Positions 1-8,902 of a DNA stretch of 42,940 nucleotides are shown here, piece after piece. Position numbers and translations under genes: made by a program. Under the pieces are notes generated by a model. It saw only the letters and a list, made by a program, of their open reading frames with translations, made no database searches and was not told the DNA's origin. Origin of the DNA: Pseudolabrys sp. (GTDB taxonomy: Bacteria > Pseudomonadota > Alphaproteobacteria > Rhizobiales > Xanthobacteraceae); contig JAURVZ010000078.1 in NCBI GenBank assembly GCA_030655215.1, positions 1 to 42,940 of the forward strand. The letters run 5' to 3'. The first letter of the stretch is position 1. The number at the start of each line of letters is the position of its first letter.

Positions 1-60
1 CCCCCGCATAGCTCGCCGGAACGGCGAGCGTTCGCTCGCCTATGGGGGAGGGAGAAGCAA
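1..60. repeat. CT/AG-rich palindromic element, copy A (cut by window start)
   Basis: The stretch begins with CCCCCGCATAG and closes with CTATGGGGGAGGGAGAAGC, so the outer ends are inverted repeats. Inside is a perfect hairpin CTCGCCG-GAA-CGGCGAG, overlapped by GCGAGCG-TT-CGCTCGC. The trailing GGGGGAGGGAGAAG matches the edges of the elements near 17.0, 18.8 and 32.3 kb. It lies just past the stop codon of the minus-strand aldo/keto reductase. The left part may continue outside the window. Confidence 0.55.
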
Positions 61-78
61 GCAAGCGCGGTCTAAAAC

Positions 79-963
79 CTACGCCGCCTTCGCAGCCCCA
101 ATACCATCCAGTTCCGCCATCACCGCATCCGACAGAACCAACTCGGCTGCGGCCAGGTTCTCGTGCAGATGCGCCACCGACGAGGTGCCCGGGATCAGCA
201 GGATGTTCGGCGAGCGGCGCAGCAGCCAGGCCAAAGCCACTTGCATCGGCGTCGCCTTCAGGCGGGCCGCGACGTCCGACAGCGTGGTCGACTGCAGCGG
301 CGAGAAGCCGCCGAGCGGGAAGAACGGCACATAGGCGGTGCCGGCCCTGTTGAGTTCGTCGATCAGGGCATCGTCGGCGCGATGGGCGAGATTGTACTGG
401 TTCTGCACGCAGACAATGGGCGCGATCTTGCGGCCATCGGCGACCTGCTTCGATGTCACATTGCTGAGGCCGATGTGGCGAACGAGGCCTTTTTGCTGCA
501 TTTCGGCCAACGCCGTCAGCGGCGCCTCAAGCGAGCCTTCCGCCGGACCATGGATGTCCAGCATGCTGCGCAGATTGACGACATCGAGCACGTCGAGGCC
601 GAGATGGCGCAGATTGTCATGCACAGCCTGCGTCAGTTCGGCCGGCGACATCGCCGGAATCCAGGACCCGTCGGCACCGCGCCGCGCGCTGATCTTGGTG
701 ACGATGGTCAGATTAGCCGGGTAAGGATGCAGCGCTTCCTTGATGATCTGGTTGGTGACGTGCGGGCCATAGAAATCGCTGGTGTCGATGTGGTCAACGC
801 CCTGGGCGACGGCCTCACGCAGCACGGCCAGGGCGGCGGCATGGTCCTTCGGCGGGCCGAACACGCCGGGACCGGCGAGCTGCATGGCGCCGTAGCCGAG
901 GCGTTTCACGGTGCGGTCGCCGAGTGTGTAGGTGCCGGCTTTGTCGATGTTGATCTTGGTCAT
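79..963 (-). CDS. Aldo/keto reductase family oxidoreductase
   Basis: This 294-residue protein looks like a full-length NADPH-dependent aldo/keto reductase (TIM barrel, cytoplasmic), reducing an unidentified carbonyl substrate. Visible family features are GVDHIDTSDFYGP with the tetrad Asp60 and Tyr65, Lys90 in LTIVTKIS, and the cofactor-end motif LLIPGTSS near residue 258. The usual tetrad His in a D-x-x-x-x-H-R context is not evident: the equivalent stretch reads DVVNLRS. The ATG at 963 was chosen because MTKINIDKAG begins the fold; an in-frame extension up to 1545 would cover the divergent LysR gene and is implausible. The 93-bp divergent gap to the LysR gene suggests that regulator controls it. 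The substrate is unknown. Confidence 0.88.
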   Translation of the reverse strand: MTKINIDKAGTYTLGDRTVKRLGYGAMQLAGPGVFGPPKDHAAALAVLREAVAQGVDHIDTSDFYGPHVTNQIIKEALHPYPANLTIVTKISARRGADGSWIPAMSPAELTQAVHDNLRHLGLDVLDVVNLRSMLDIHGPAEGSLEAPLTALAEMQQKGLVRHIGLSNVTSKQVADGRKIAPIVCVQNQYNLAHRADDALIDELNRAGTAYVPFFPLGGFSPLQSTTLSDVAARLKATPMQVALAWLLRRSPNILLIPGTSSVAHLHENLAAAELVLSDAVMAELDGIGAAKAA

Positions 964-1022
964 GGGTATCTCCTTGGTTGATGACCCGGAGATAACAGTC
1001 GCCCCTCTGCGCGATAATCCGC

Positions 1023-1028
1023 TATAAT
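1023..1028 (+). promoter_or_regulatory. Candidate -10 box (TATAAT) for the LysR gene
   Basis: A perfect TATAAT hexamer lies 28 bp before the LysR start codon in the divergent intergenic region. It sits in the imperfect inverted repeat GATAATC-CGC-TATAATC, the kind of T-N11-A site LysR proteins use. No good -35 hexamer is visible at 16-18 bp, so this is only a candidate. Confidence 0.35.
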
Positions 1029-1056
1029 CGGCACAGGCTGTGCGGGTACCCGAACA

Positions 1057-1986
1057 ATGAAGACCGACCTGGCTGACTTGAACGCCTTTGTCGCCGTCGC
1101 CCGCGCCAAGGGTTTCCGCGACGCCGCCCGGCTCAGCGGCAGCAGCGCCTCGGGCTTGAGCGAGGCCGTGCGCCGCCTGGAAACCCAGCTCGGCGTCCGG
1201 CTGCTCAACCGCACCACCCGCAGCGTCGTGCCTACCGAGGCCGGCGAGCGCTTGCTGGAGCGGCTCGGGCCGGCGCTGACCGAGGTCGAGGCATCGCTCG
1301 ATGTTGTGAATACCTTTCGGGACCGGCCAGCGGGGACTCTGAAGCTCAATGTGCCGGTAGGTGTGGCGCGGCTGGTGTTGCCGGCGATCATACCGCCCTT
1401 CCTCGCCGCCTATCCGGACATCCGGCTTGAGATCATCGCCGAGGAGAGCTTTGTCGATATTCTCGCCGCCGGCTGCGACGCCGGCATCCGGTATGGCGAG
1501 CGGCTGGAGCAGGACATGATCGCGGTGCCGATCGGCCCGCGCCATCAGCGCTTCGCGCTTGGCGCGTCAAAGGCCTATCTCGACCGGCGCGGCCGGCCGG
1601 AGCACCCGCGCGATCTCCTGCAGCATTCCTGTCTGCAAGGCCGCTTCCCGAGTGGCGCGACCATGGCATGGGAGTTCGAGCGTGAGGGCGAGATCGTCAA
1701 TGTCGATGTCAGCGGGCCGCTGATCGTCACGCTCGGCGGCGCCACCGACCTGCTGATCGACGCAGGCATTGCCGGCACCGGCATCGTGCCTCTCTTCGAA
1801 GACTGGCTGCGGCCATACTTCACCAGCGGCGCCTTGGAGCCGGTGCTGGAGCCGTGGTGGCAGCGTTTTCCGGGGCCGTTTCTCTATTACCCCGGCCGCC
1901 GCCTGCTGCCGGCGCCACTGCGCGCCTTCGTCGATTTCATCAAGACATCAGCCATCGAGCGTCAGGCTACCAGCGTCCGGATCTGA
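1057..1986 (+). CDS. LysR family transcriptional regulator
   Basis: A 309-residue LysR-type regulator of normal length. Residues about 5-65 form the winged helix-turn-helix: LNAFVAVARAKGFRDAARL, then SEAVRRLETQLGVRLLNRTT and VPTEAGERLL, the classic LysR signature. Residues about 90-300 are the periplasmic-binding-protein-like effector domain (GTLKLNVPVG, LAAYPDIRLE, AGCDAGIRYGERL). It is of the CrgA/YafC type often found beside oxidoreductases. It is transcribed divergently from the aldo/keto reductase, so autoregulation and control of that enzyme are likely; the inducer is unknown. Its 3' end overlaps the convergent ubiK gene by 39 bp. Confidence 0.93.
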   Translation: MKTDLADLNAFVAVARAKGFRDAARLSGSSASGLSEAVRRLETQLGVRLLNRTTRSVVPTEAGERLLERLGPALTEVEASLDVVNTFRDRPAGTLKLNVPVGVARLVLPAIIPPFLAAYPDIRLEIIAEESFVDILAAGCDAGIRYGERLEQDMIAVPIGPRHQRFALGASKAYLDRRGRPEHPRDLLQHSCLQGRFPSGATMAWEFEREGEIVNVDVSGPLIVTLGGATDLLIDAGIAGTGIVPLFEDWLRPYFTSGALEPVLEPWWQRFPGPFLYYPGRRLLPAPLRAFVDFIKTSAIERQATSVRI

Positions 1987-2274
1987 CTTCTCGGCAGGCT
2001 TCTTCGGTGACTTATTCGTCGCGTTGGCCGCCAGCTTGGCTTCGAGCGCCTCGATGCGCGCCTTCAGCGCCTCATTCTCGTCCCGGGCCAAAGCGGCCAT
2101 TTCCTTGACCGCGTCGAACTCCTCGCGCTTGACGACGTCGAGGTCGCGCAGGATCCGTTCGGCCTGGGTGCGGAACAAGGTATCGGCCTCACGGCGCACG
2201 CCCTGGGCGACGCCAGCGGCGTCATTCATCAGGCGCGCCATTTCGTCGAAAATCCGGTTGCTGGTCTGGGTCAT
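1948..2274 (-). CDS. ubiK: Accessory factor UbiK family protein (BMFP domain)
   Basis: A small 108-residue protein with the BMFP/UbiK pattern: an amphipathic N-terminal helix (NRIFDEMARLMNDAAGVAQG) followed by a coiled coil (about 45-88, ALARDENEALKARIEALEAKL) and a charged, disordered C-terminal tail. UbiK is an accessory factor that helps UbiJ and the soluble Ubi complex in aerobic ubiquinone biosynthesis, and homologues can promote membrane fusion in vitro. The start is the ATG at 2274 (MTQTSNR); an upstream in-frame start adds a Pro/Trp-rich leader unlike the family. It is divergent from lgt with a gap of about 100 bp and overlaps the LysR 3' end. Confidence 0.82.
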   Translation of the reverse strand: MTQTSNRIFDEMARLMNDAAGVAQGVRREADTLFRTQAERILRDLDVVKREEFDAVKEMAALARDENEALKARIEALEAKLAANATNKSPKKPAEKSDPDAGSLTLDG

Positions 2275-2380
2275 GCTTCGTCTCCAAGGCTTGTGGGCTA
2301 ACAATGGCGGCGCCGCCATGCCGCCGCAAGGCCTGATGTGCTAACTGTTCGGCCGGGCGGCCCTACCAGACGGATTCGTA

Positions 2381-3208
2381 ATGCCTTTTTTCGTGATCCC
2401 CTTCCCCTATATCGATCCCGTGCTGGTGCAGATCGGCCCCTTCGCCATCCGCTGGTATGCGCTGGCCTACATCGTCGGCATTCTCGGCGGCTGGGCCTAT
2501 TCGCGCGCGCTGATCCGCAATGACCGGCTCTGGGGTGGCCCTGCCCCGCTCAAGGTCGCCGATTTCGACGACTTCGTGCTGTGGGTGACGCTCGGCATCA
2601 TTCTCGGCGGCCGCACCGGCTATGTGCTGTTCTACAACTTCTCGCATTTCGTCCAGCACCCGCTGGAGATCTTCCAGTTGTGGAACGGCGGCATGTCCTT
2701 CCATGGCGGCTTCACCGGCTGCGTCGTCGCCGTCGTCCTGTTCGCGCGCTCGCGCGGCATCCCGATCATGTCGCTCGGCGACCTGACCTGCGCCGCAGGT
2801 CCGATCGGCATTTTCCTCGGCCGCATCGCCAACTTCATCAATGGCGAATTGTGGGGTCGCCCGTCCGATGTTAGCTGGGCCATGGTGTTCCCGCATGGCG
2901 GGCCGCTGCCGCGGCATCCAAGCCAGATTTACGAAGCCGTGCTCGAGGGCCTGGTGCTGTTCATCGTGCTCTTTGTGCTGATCCGCTTCGGCGCGCTGAA
3001 GCGGCCGGGCTTCATCATTGGCGCCTTCGCCTGCGTCTATGCCATCGGCCGCAGCATCAGTGAGTTCTTCCGCGAGCCGGATGCGCAACTCGGCTTCCTG
3101 TGGGGCGGCGCGACCATGGGACAATTGCTGTCGATCCCGCTGTTCATCGTCGGCCTCGGATTCATCTGGTACGCGATCAAACATCCCATCGAGAGAACGC
3201 AACCGTGA
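2381..3208 (+). CDS. lgt: Prolipoprotein diacylglyceryl transferase
   Basis: Lgt transfers diacylglycerol from phosphatidylglycerol to the lipobox cysteine of prolipoproteins in the inner membrane, the first step of lipoprotein maturation. The 275-residue protein is multi-spanning and carries the family hallmarks: FHGG at 107-110, the signature [14 protein letters not shown] at 147-160, and RHPSQIYEA at 178-186. Several putative substrates are encoded in this window (the lipoprotein at 5.2 kb, pal, the RND adaptor). The stop codon overlaps the GTG start of the next gene (GTGA), so the two are probably translationally coupled. Confidence 0.96.
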   Translation: MPFFVIPFPYIDPVLVQIGPFAIRWYALAYIVGILGGWAYSRALIRNDRLWGGPAPLKVADFDDFVLWVTLGIILGGRTGYVLFYNFSHFVQHPLEIFQLWNGGMSFHGGFTGCVVAVVLFARSRGIPIMSLGDLTCAAGPIGIFLGRIANFINGELWGRPSDVSWAMVFPHGGPLPRHPSQIYEAVLEGLVLFIVLFVLIRFGALKRPGFIIGAFACVYAIGRSISEFFREPDAQLGFLWGGATMGQLLSIPLFIVGLGFIWYAIKHPIERTQP

Positions 3209-4311
3209 GCGGGCAGACGCCGCTGGATATCGAGATCCGCCGGCGCATTGCCGCGGCCGGGCCGATGCCGATCGACCAATATATGGGCCTGTGCCTCGCC
3301 GACCCCGAGCACGGCTATTACACGACGCGCGATCCGCTCGGCGCGCGTGGCGATTTCATCACCGCGCCGGAAATCAGCCAGATGTTCGGCGAACTGATCG
3401 GGCTGTGGATGACCGCGGTGTGGCGGCAGATGGGCGCGCCAAATCCGATCCGCGTTATCGAGCTCGGGCCCGGCCGCGGCACCTTGATGAAAGACGCCTT
3501 GCGCGCGGCGCAAGTCGTGCCGGCGTTTCGTGAAGCCGTCGTGCTGCATATGATCGAGATCAGCCCGGTGCTGAAAGCGCAGCAGCAGCGCACGCTCGAA
3601 CAGCTTACGATGCATAAGGGGTGGCATCTCTCGCTGAAGAACGTGCCGGCAGGCCCGGCCATCATCATCGCCAATGAATTCTTTGACGCCTTGCCGATCA
3701 AGCAGGCGGTCAAACAGGAGAAAGGCTGGCACGAGCGCGGGGTCGGCATGGATGCGAGCGGCAAGCTCGTCTTCGTCACCGCGGCCGAGCCGATGGCGCA
3801 TTTTGAAAGCCTGCTGCCGCCGTCAGTACAAGCCGCGGACGTCGGATCGATCTATGAATGGCGCGCCGATGGCCCGGCGCTGGATCTCGGCCGCCGTCTC
3901 GCCGATCACGGCGGCGCGGCTTTGGTGATCGATTACGGCCATGCCGCCAGCGGCGCCGGCGATACGCTGCAGGCCGTCGGCCAGCATGCCTACGCCGATG
4001 CTTTGGTGGCGGCCGGCACGGTCGATCTCACCGCGCATGTCGATTTCCAGCAATTGATGCGCGCGGCCGAGGCGATGGGCGCCCGCGCCTACGGCCCGAT
4101 CGACCAGGCGCAATTCCTGCGCCGCCTCGGCATCGAGACGCGCGCCCATACGCTGAAGGCCAAGGCGAGCCGTGCGGTTGCCGCCGACATCGATGCCGCC
4201 TTGGCGCGGCTGACCGGCCATGGCCGCACCGATATGGGCGAATTGTTTAAAGTTGCCGCTTTCGCGCACCGCGCCATGCACGCGCCGCCCGGATTCGAAA
4301 CGGCGCCCTGA
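3205..4311 (+). CDS. MidA/NDUFAF7-type class I SAM-dependent methyltransferase
   Basis: A 368-residue protein of the COG1565 family, whose mitochondrial member NDUFAF7/MidA methylates an arginine of a complex I subunit; a role in complex I assembly is an inference by homology. The family block [15 protein letters not shown] is at 49-63 and the SAM-binding loop ELGPGRGTL at 86-94, followed by [11 protein letters not shown] and LVIDYGHA further on. The GTG start at 3205 was chosen because it makes a 4-nt overlap with the lgt stop and is where family similarity begins; the upstream in-frame ATG lies deep inside lgt. It is probably cotranscribed with lgt and pgeF. Confidence 0.88.
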   Translation: MSGQTPLDIEIRRRIAAAGPMPIDQYMGLCLADPEHGYYTTRDPLGARGDFITAPEISQMFGELIGLWMTAVWRQMGAPNPIRVIELGPGRGTLMKDALRAAQVVPAFREAVVLHMIEISPVLKAQQQRTLEQLTMHKGWHLSLKNVPAGPAIIIANEFFDALPIKQAVKQEKGWHERGVGMDASGKLVFVTAAEPMAHFESLLPPSVQAADVGSIYEWRADGPALDLGRRLADHGGAALVIDYGHAASGAGDTLQAVGQHAYADALVAAGTVDLTAHVDFQQLMRAAEAMGARAYGPIDQAQFLRRLGIETRAHTLKAKASRAVAADIDAALARLTGHGRTDMGELFKVAAFAHRAMHAPPGFETAP

Positions 4312-4359
4312 CTGTGGTTTAATCGCAGCTTCGCTTTGCTCTCGCCTGGACGGTCAACT

Positions 4360-5127
4360 TTGATTCAATCTGCATCGCTCGCCGTGCTGCCGGACATCCG
4401 GCACGCCTTCTTCACCCGCACCGGCGGCGTGTCGCACGGCGTTTATGAATCGCTGAATGGCGGCGTCGGCTCAAACGATACGCCGGAGCATGTCGCGGAA
4501 AATCGCGCGCGCATGGCGATGTCGCTCGGCGTTGCGCCGGAGCGTTTCCTGACGGCGTATCAAATTCATTCGCCCGATGTCGTTGTCGCCGAGACGCCGT
4601 GGACGGCGGAGAACCGGCCGCGCGCCGATGCTGTTGTCACCCGCGAAATTGGCCTGGCCATTGGCGTATCGACCGCCGATTGCGGGCCGCTGCTGTTTGC
4701 CGATGATAATGCGCGCGTCATAGGCGCGGCGCATGCCGGATGGCGCGGCGCTTTCACCGGCGTGATCGAGGCAACGCTGGCGGCGATGGAAAAGCTCGGC
4801 GCCGACCGGTCGAACATCACCGTCGCGCTCGGGCCGACGATCAGCCAGCCGAATTACGAAGTCGGTGCGGAATTCGTCGAGCGATTCCTTGCGGCCGATC
4901 AGGACAATGCCCGTTTCTTTGAAAATTCCGCGCGCGCCGATCATTCCCTGTTTGATTTGCACGCATACATTGCCGCGCGCGTTCAACAGGCCGGCGTCGT
5001 TGAATTCGAAGATCTCGCGCTTTGCACCTATGCCGAGCCGGATCGCTTCTACAGCTTCCGCCGCTCGACGCATTTGAGCGAGACGGATTATGGCCGCCAT
5101 ATCAATGCGATCGTGCTGAACCGCTAG
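4360..5127 (+). CDS. pgeF: Peptidoglycan editing factor PgeF (laccase domain, YfiH family)
   Basis: PgeF is a copper/zinc-site enzyme that removes misincorporated L-Ser from UDP-MurNAc precursors; members also show purine nucleoside phosphorylase or oxidase activity in vitro. Metal ligands of the family are visible: His70 in YQIHSPD, Cys108 in STADCGPL and His125 in AAHAGWRG. No ATG lies near the start of homology. The TTG at 4360 (MIQSASLAVLPDIRHAFFTR) is preferred because GGACGG precedes it by about 8 nt; an in-frame TTG at 4336 lacks a ribosome site. Length is 255 residues, normal for the family. It follows the methyltransferase after 48 bp. Confidence 0.88.
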   Translation: MIQSASLAVLPDIRHAFFTRTGGVSHGVYESLNGGVGSNDTPEHVAENRARMAMSLGVAPERFLTAYQIHSPDVVVAETPWTAENRPRADAVVTREIGLAIGVSTADCGPLLFADDNARVIGAAHAGWRGAFTGVIEATLAAMEKLGADRSNITVALGPTISQPNYEVGAEFVERFLAADQDNARFFENSARADHSLFDLHAYIAARVQQAGVVEFEDLALCTYAEPDRFYSFRRSTHLSETDYGRHINAIVLNR

Positions 5128-5173
5128 TCCGCCTGGTAACCATGTGCCCAATGGGGCGGCACCCGGCGCGCCG

Positions 5174-5192
5174 TTAAGCTTTACTTAACCAT
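5174..5192 (+). promoter_or_regulatory. CtrA-type box TTAA-N7-TTAA with TTAACCAT half-site
   Basis: The sequence TTAA-GCTTTAC-TTAA (5174-5188) matches the full CtrA consensus TTAA-N7-TTAA, and its right half reads TTAACCAT (5185-5192). It lies 57 bp before the ATG of the downstream lipoprotein, in an otherwise AT-poor region. CtrA is the cell-cycle response regulator of alphaproteobacteria. Binding is inferred from the motif only. Confidence 0.6.
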
Positions 5193-5248
5193 AGCTCTGC
5201 CGTTAACGTTTGTTCCGAAGCCTTGGGGAAGGCTGCGGGGGTTTGGGC

Positions 5249-5926
5249 ATGCGGTTGGGTTTTCGTCCTGGTGCACTGCTCTTTGTCGCGGCGCTTGCGC
5301 TCGCCGGCTGCACCCAGGATGGCAAACCGACCGTGGCCGGCATGCAGCCACGCGGCGCCACTGTCGCCTTCGAATCCATCGACGGCCCGCCGCAGGGCCA
5401 CTTCAACACCCTCGTCCGCAACCTGAACGACGAAGCGCAGCAGCGCCGCCTCGCCGTGCTGTCACGTGAGGGCAGCTCAGCGTATCGGGTACGCGGATAC
5501 CTTGCCGCCAAGGTCACCAAAGACCGCACCACCATCACCTGGGTCTGGGATGTGTTCGACGGCAATGAGCAGCGCGCCATTCGCCTGAACGGCGAGGAAG
5601 TCGCCAAGCGCGCCGGCAGCGTCAACGACGCCTGGAACGCCGCCGACGAGGCCATGCTGCGCCGGATTGCCAGTAACAGCATGGAGCAGCTGCAGGCCTT
5701 CCTGACCTCCGGCGAGGCCGTGCCGGTCGCGTCTGCCCCGACAATCACCCCCGCCGTGGCGCTAATGGCCGAAAACGATACTTCACCGGAAGCCGCCGGT
5801 ATTTTCCGCACCTTCCAGGCCAATGCCGACCCGGCGCAAACGCAACTGGCCGGCGCCACGCCCGACGTGCCAATGCCGCCATCGCGCCCGGAAAGCGAGA
5901 GGCGCACCGTTCAGGCCAGTCTGTAG
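5249..5926 (+). CDS. Putative outer-membrane lipoprotein, unknown function
   Basis: The 225-residue product starts with a lipoprotein signal (hydrophobic PGALLFVAALALAGC, lipobox LAGC, lipidated Cys21). The mature part has no catalytic motif I recognise; it contains a mixed alpha/beta region (residues about 35-150, with VRGYLAAKVTKDRTTITWVWDVFD) and a Pro/Ala-rich C-terminal tail. A start at 5249 places the signal peptide at the N-terminus; the in-frame start at 5210 would add 13 residues before it. Lipoproteins of this kind are common in Hyphomicrobiales and uncharacterised. The CtrA-type box upstream suggests cell-cycle-linked expression. Confidence 0.75.
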   Translation: MRLGFRPGALLFVAALALAGCTQDGKPTVAGMQPRGATVAFESIDGPPQGHFNTLVRNLNDEAQQRRLAVLSREGSSAYRVRGYLAAKVTKDRTTITWVWDVFDGNEQRAIRLNGEEVAKRAGSVNDAWNAADEAMLRRIASNSMEQLQAFLTSGEAVPVASAPTITPAVALMAENDTSPEAAGIFRTFQANADPAQTQLAGATPDVPMPPSRPESERRTVQASL

Positions 5927-6043
5927 CGGTTTTCAGCGCCGTTTCACCTTGCCCGGAAAAGGCGCGGGACAACGAAATAGAGCCATATTGCCGCGCCGTC
6001 CGCACCTTGTTATGACCCGGCTCCTGTTCACGAGGGCGTCGGA

Positions 6044-6997
6044 ATGTCGGGCAAAAACGGTGCGATCAAGCTGGTCGCCGGCAATTCCAACCCTGACCTG
6101 GCGCAGCAGATCGGCGACTATCTCAAGACCCCGCTGACCAAAGCGGTGGTGCGGCGCTTTGCCGACATGGAGGTCTTCGTCGAGATCCAGGAAAACGTGC
6201 GCGGCGCGGATTGCTTCGTCATCCAGTCGACCTCGTTTCCCGCCAACGACCATTTGATGGAATTGCTGATCATCATTGACGCGCTGCGCCGCTCGTCGGC
6301 GCGCCGTATCACCGCGGTGATCCCCTATTTCGGCTATTCGCGGCAGGACCGTAAGCCGGGACCGCGCACGCCGATCTCGGCCAAGCTGGTCGCCAATCTC
6401 ATCACGCATGCCGGCGCCAACCGCGTCATGACGCTCGACCTGCATGCCGGGCAGATCCAGGGCTTCTTCGATATCCCGACCGACAATCTCTACGCGTCTC
6501 CTGTGATGGTCCGCGACATCAAAGAAAAGTTCAAACTCGACAATGTCATGGTTGTATCGCCGGACGTCGGCGGCGTGGTGCGTGCGCGCGGTCTGGCCAA
6601 GCGTATCAATGCGCCGCTCGCCATCATCGACAAGCGCCGCGAACGCGCCGGCGAATCTGAAGTGATGAACGTGATCGGTGAAGTCGAAGGTTACACCTGC
6701 GTGCTGGTCGACGACATTGTCGACTCCGGCGGCACGCTGGTGAACGCGGCCGATGCGCTGCTCAAGAACGGCGCCAAGGATGTCTACGCCTATATCAGCC
6801 ACGGCGTGCTGTCCGGCGGCGCGGTGGCGCGCATTTCCAGTTCGCGGCTGAAGGAGTTGGTGATCACCGACTCGATCCAGCCGACCAAGGAAGTACGCAG
6901 CGCGGCGAATATCCGCGTCCTGCCGATCGCCTCGCTCATCGGCGAGGCGGTGGCGCGCACCTCGCATGAAGAGTCCGTGTCGTCACTGTTCGACTAG
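6044..6997 (+). CDS. prs: Ribose-phosphate pyrophosphokinase
   Basis: Prs makes PRPP from ribose 5-phosphate and ATP, feeding purine, pyrimidine, NAD, His and Trp synthesis. The 317-residue length is typical. Signatures include the N-terminal [11 protein letters not shown], the [11 protein letters not shown] segment, [16 protein letters not shown], the flexible-loop KRRE motif and the PRPP-binding [13 protein letters not shown] around residue 220. The start ATG follows GAGGGCGTCGGA. The downstream membrane-protein gene begins 7 bp after its stop, so the two may be cotranscribed. Confidence 0.97.
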   Translation: MSGKNGAIKLVAGNSNPDLAQQIGDYLKTPLTKAVVRRFADMEVFVEIQENVRGADCFVIQSTSFPANDHLMELLIIIDALRRSSARRITAVIPYFGYSRQDRKPGPRTPISAKLVANLITHAGANRVMTLDLHAGQIQGFFDIPTDNLYASPVMVRDIKEKFKLDNVMVVSPDVGGVVRARGLAKRINAPLAIIDKRRERAGESEVMNVIGEVEGYTCVLVDDIVDSGGTLVNAADALLKNGAKDVYAYISHGVLSGGAVARISSSRLKELVITDSIQPTKEVRSAANIRVLPIASLIGEAVARTSHEESVSSLFD

Positions 6998-7004
6998 GCT
7001 CCAG

Positions 7005-8015
7005 ATGGATTCATTATCGCAAGCCGCACTCGGCGCTGCCATCGGCGTCGCCGTCATGGGACGGCGCACAAAGATATGGAAGGCCGCGCTGATCGGCGCC
7101 GTCGCGGGCACCCTGCCCGACCTCGACGCCTTCTATGATCACGGCGATCCGATCAGCAACATGGTCTTCCACCGCGCGAAGAGTCACGCGCCGTTCTGGC
7201 AGACGCTGGCGTCCGTGCCGATTGCGGCGCTGACCGCGTGGGCCTTGCGCGAGCGCCAGCACTTCATCGCCTGGTGGTGGACCATCTGGCTGGCGCTGGT
7301 CACGCATGCCCTGCTCGACTGGACGACGGTGTACGGCACGCAGCTCGGCCTTCCCTTCACCGACACGCCGTTCGGCCTCGGCAGCATGTTCATCATCGAT
7401 CCCCTGTACACAGTGCCGCTGTTGATCGGCGTTATCGTCGCGCTCAGCCTGCGCAATGTCCGCGGCCTGCGCTGGAACATGGCGGGACTCATTCTCTCAA
7501 CCGCCTATCTCGGCTGGAGCGCGCTGGCGCAGTATCACGTCACCAATGTCGCGACAGAAAACCTGCGCGCGCAGGGCCATCAGGTCGAAAAGCTGATGGT
7601 GACACCGGCGCCGCTCAACACGATTCTCTGGCGCATTGTTGCGATCACACCGCAAGGCTATCTCGATGGCTATTACTCGGTGCTCGATCGCGACCGGTCC
7701 ATCACCTTCCATCAATTCCCGCGCGGCGAGGAACTCTACGCGCAACTGCGCGACAATGTTTTTGTCGATCGCATCGCGCGTTTCAGCGGTGGATTTTTCC
7801 GGATGAGCGAACGCAATGGCCGCGCCGTCATCAGCGATCTGCGCATGGGCATGGAGCCGAACTACACGTTCAACTTCGAGGTCGCTCAACGTCAGGGCGC
7901 GGGCCTTGTGCCGTTGTCGCCACCGGAGCGTTACTCGATGCGGCCTGACATGGCCAACGGGTTGCCGTGGTTGTGGCGTCGCGCGCTCGGCGAGAAATTG
8001 CCGCCGCCGCGCTAG
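7005..8015 (+). CDS. YdjM-like inner-membrane metal-dependent hydrolase
   Basis: A 336-residue membrane protein of the YdjM/DUF457 type (often annotated membrane-bound metal-dependent hydrolase; the E. coli relative is LexA-regulated). The metal-ligand style motifs are TLPDLDAF near residue 40, HRAKSHAPF near 60 and THALLDWTTVYGTQ near 100. About four transmembrane helices cover residues 1-190, followed by a soluble domain of about 150 residues with no motif I recognise. The start is the ATG at 7005 (MDSLSQAALGAAIG); the upstream ATG at 6966 lies inside prs. Substrate unknown. Confidence 0.8.
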   Translation: MDSLSQAALGAAIGVAVMGRRTKIWKAALIGAVAGTLPDLDAFYDHGDPISNMVFHRAKSHAPFWQTLASVPIAALTAWALRERQHFIAWWWTIWLALVTHALLDWTTVYGTQLGLPFTDTPFGLGSMFIIDPLYTVPLLIGVIVALSLRNVRGLRWNMAGLILSTAYLGWSALAQYHVTNVATENLRAQGHQVEKLMVTPAPLNTILWRIVAITPQGYLDGYYSVLDRDRSITFHQFPRGEELYAQLRDNVFVDRIARFSGGFFRMSERNGRAVISDLRMGMEPNYTFNFEVAQRQGAGLVPLSPPERYSMRPDMANGLPWLWRRALGEKLPPPR

Positions 8016-8375
8016 AGCACTCCAGTGACTCAAAAACAGGCGCGATGAGAACAAACCAGAATCAAACGATGGCGTTCGATTCCAACGCATGACTTATCCA
8101 CCACAGAGTCACATTGCCGCAGCATTGCTTGTGGAGAGTCTAATTGGGCCGGTTGCCTAGAGTCGGCAAATCACTGCTCATTAGGGCTCGAGAATGCCTC
8201 TGGCGGGCTGAATCGAGAAGGTTATAGTCGTTAAGCTCTGTGATTCGTGCTCGCCGTCAAGGCACCCGTATCCCCGCGTCCCCATTGTAGTTCGTGCTTG
8301 GTTCGGACGACTCTTCGTCCGATCGCGTGCGGTGCCGTGCGTTTCCTATAGACTTTAATTTCGGCCGGAGACGTC
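8016..8375. other. 360-bp intergenic region
   Basis: No credible reading frame is present between the YdjM-like gene and the YbjN gene. The only clear structure is a perfect hairpin at 8303-8322, stem CGGACGA/TCGTCCG plus one T-A pair with loop CTCT, about 55 bp before the YbjN start. A TATAGA-like -10 lies near 8348. The region could be a long 5' UTR or hold a small RNA; nothing else is recognisable. Confidence 0.45.
8303..8322. other. Perfect short hairpin upstream of ybjN-like gene
   Basis: CGGACGA-CTCT-TCGTCCG forms a 7-bp stem, extended to 8 bp by a flanking T-A pair. There is no U-tract on either strand, so it is not a classic terminator. It could be a protein-binding palindrome or a 5' UTR element. 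Confidence 0.4.
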
Positions 8376-8876
8376 ATGTCCCTTTCGACCTACACTGAAG
8401 AACACCGCTTCAACCCGCTCGACGTTGTCGAAAGATTAGCGGCCGGCAATGACTGGTCGTTCGAGCGCGCGAGCGAAGACGAGATCACGATTCTCGTGAC
8501 CGGCCGCTGGGCCGAGTATCAATTGTCTTACACATGGATGGTCGACATCGAAGCGCTGCACTTGGCATGCGCGTTCGACCTCAAGGTTCCGGAGCGCCGC
8601 TGCGCCGAAGTGCATACGCTCATCGCGCTGATCAATGAGCGGCTGTGGGTCGGGCATTTCGATCTGTGGCCGACCGAAGGCATCGTCATGTATCGCCATG
8701 CCTTGCAGTTGCCGGCGGGACAGGAACCGTCGAGCAAGCAGGTCGAGGCTTTGCTCGGCACAGCACTTGATACGTGCGAGCGCTACTTCACCGCGTTCCA
8801 GTTCGTCGTCTGGGCCGGCAAGAGCGCCAAGGAAGCCTTAGAGGCGGCGATGTTCGAGACGTCCGGCGAGGCTTAA
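8376..8876 (+). CDS. YbjN domain-containing protein
   Basis: A 166-residue cytosolic protein with YbjN/type III secretion chaperone-like features: N-terminal NPLDVVERLAAGNDWSFERASEDEI-type segment, LSYTWMVDIEALHLACAFDL core, and AEVHTLIALINERLWVGHFDLW. YbjN of E. coli affects stress resistance and motility, but the molecular role is not known. Length is typical for the alphaproteobacterial form. The gene is followed by a paired-hairpin repeat and then proC, an arrangement often seen in related genomes. Confidence 0.85.
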   Translation: MSLSTYTEEHRFNPLDVVERLAAGNDWSFERASEDEITILVTGRWAEYQLSYTWMVDIEALHLACAFDLKVPERRCAEVHTLIALINERLWVGHFDLWPTEGIVMYRHALQLPAGQEPSSKQVEALLGTALDTCERYFTAFQFVVWAGKSAKEALEAAMFETSGEA

Positions 8877-8902
8877 GCTCCGTCGAAGCAACGACCTCCG
8901 AC

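Noticed and set aside
964..1545. In-frame N-terminal extension of the aldo/keto reductase (to 488 residues)
   Set aside because: It is antisense to the well-supported LysR gene and shows no domain; the ATG at 963 begins the fold.
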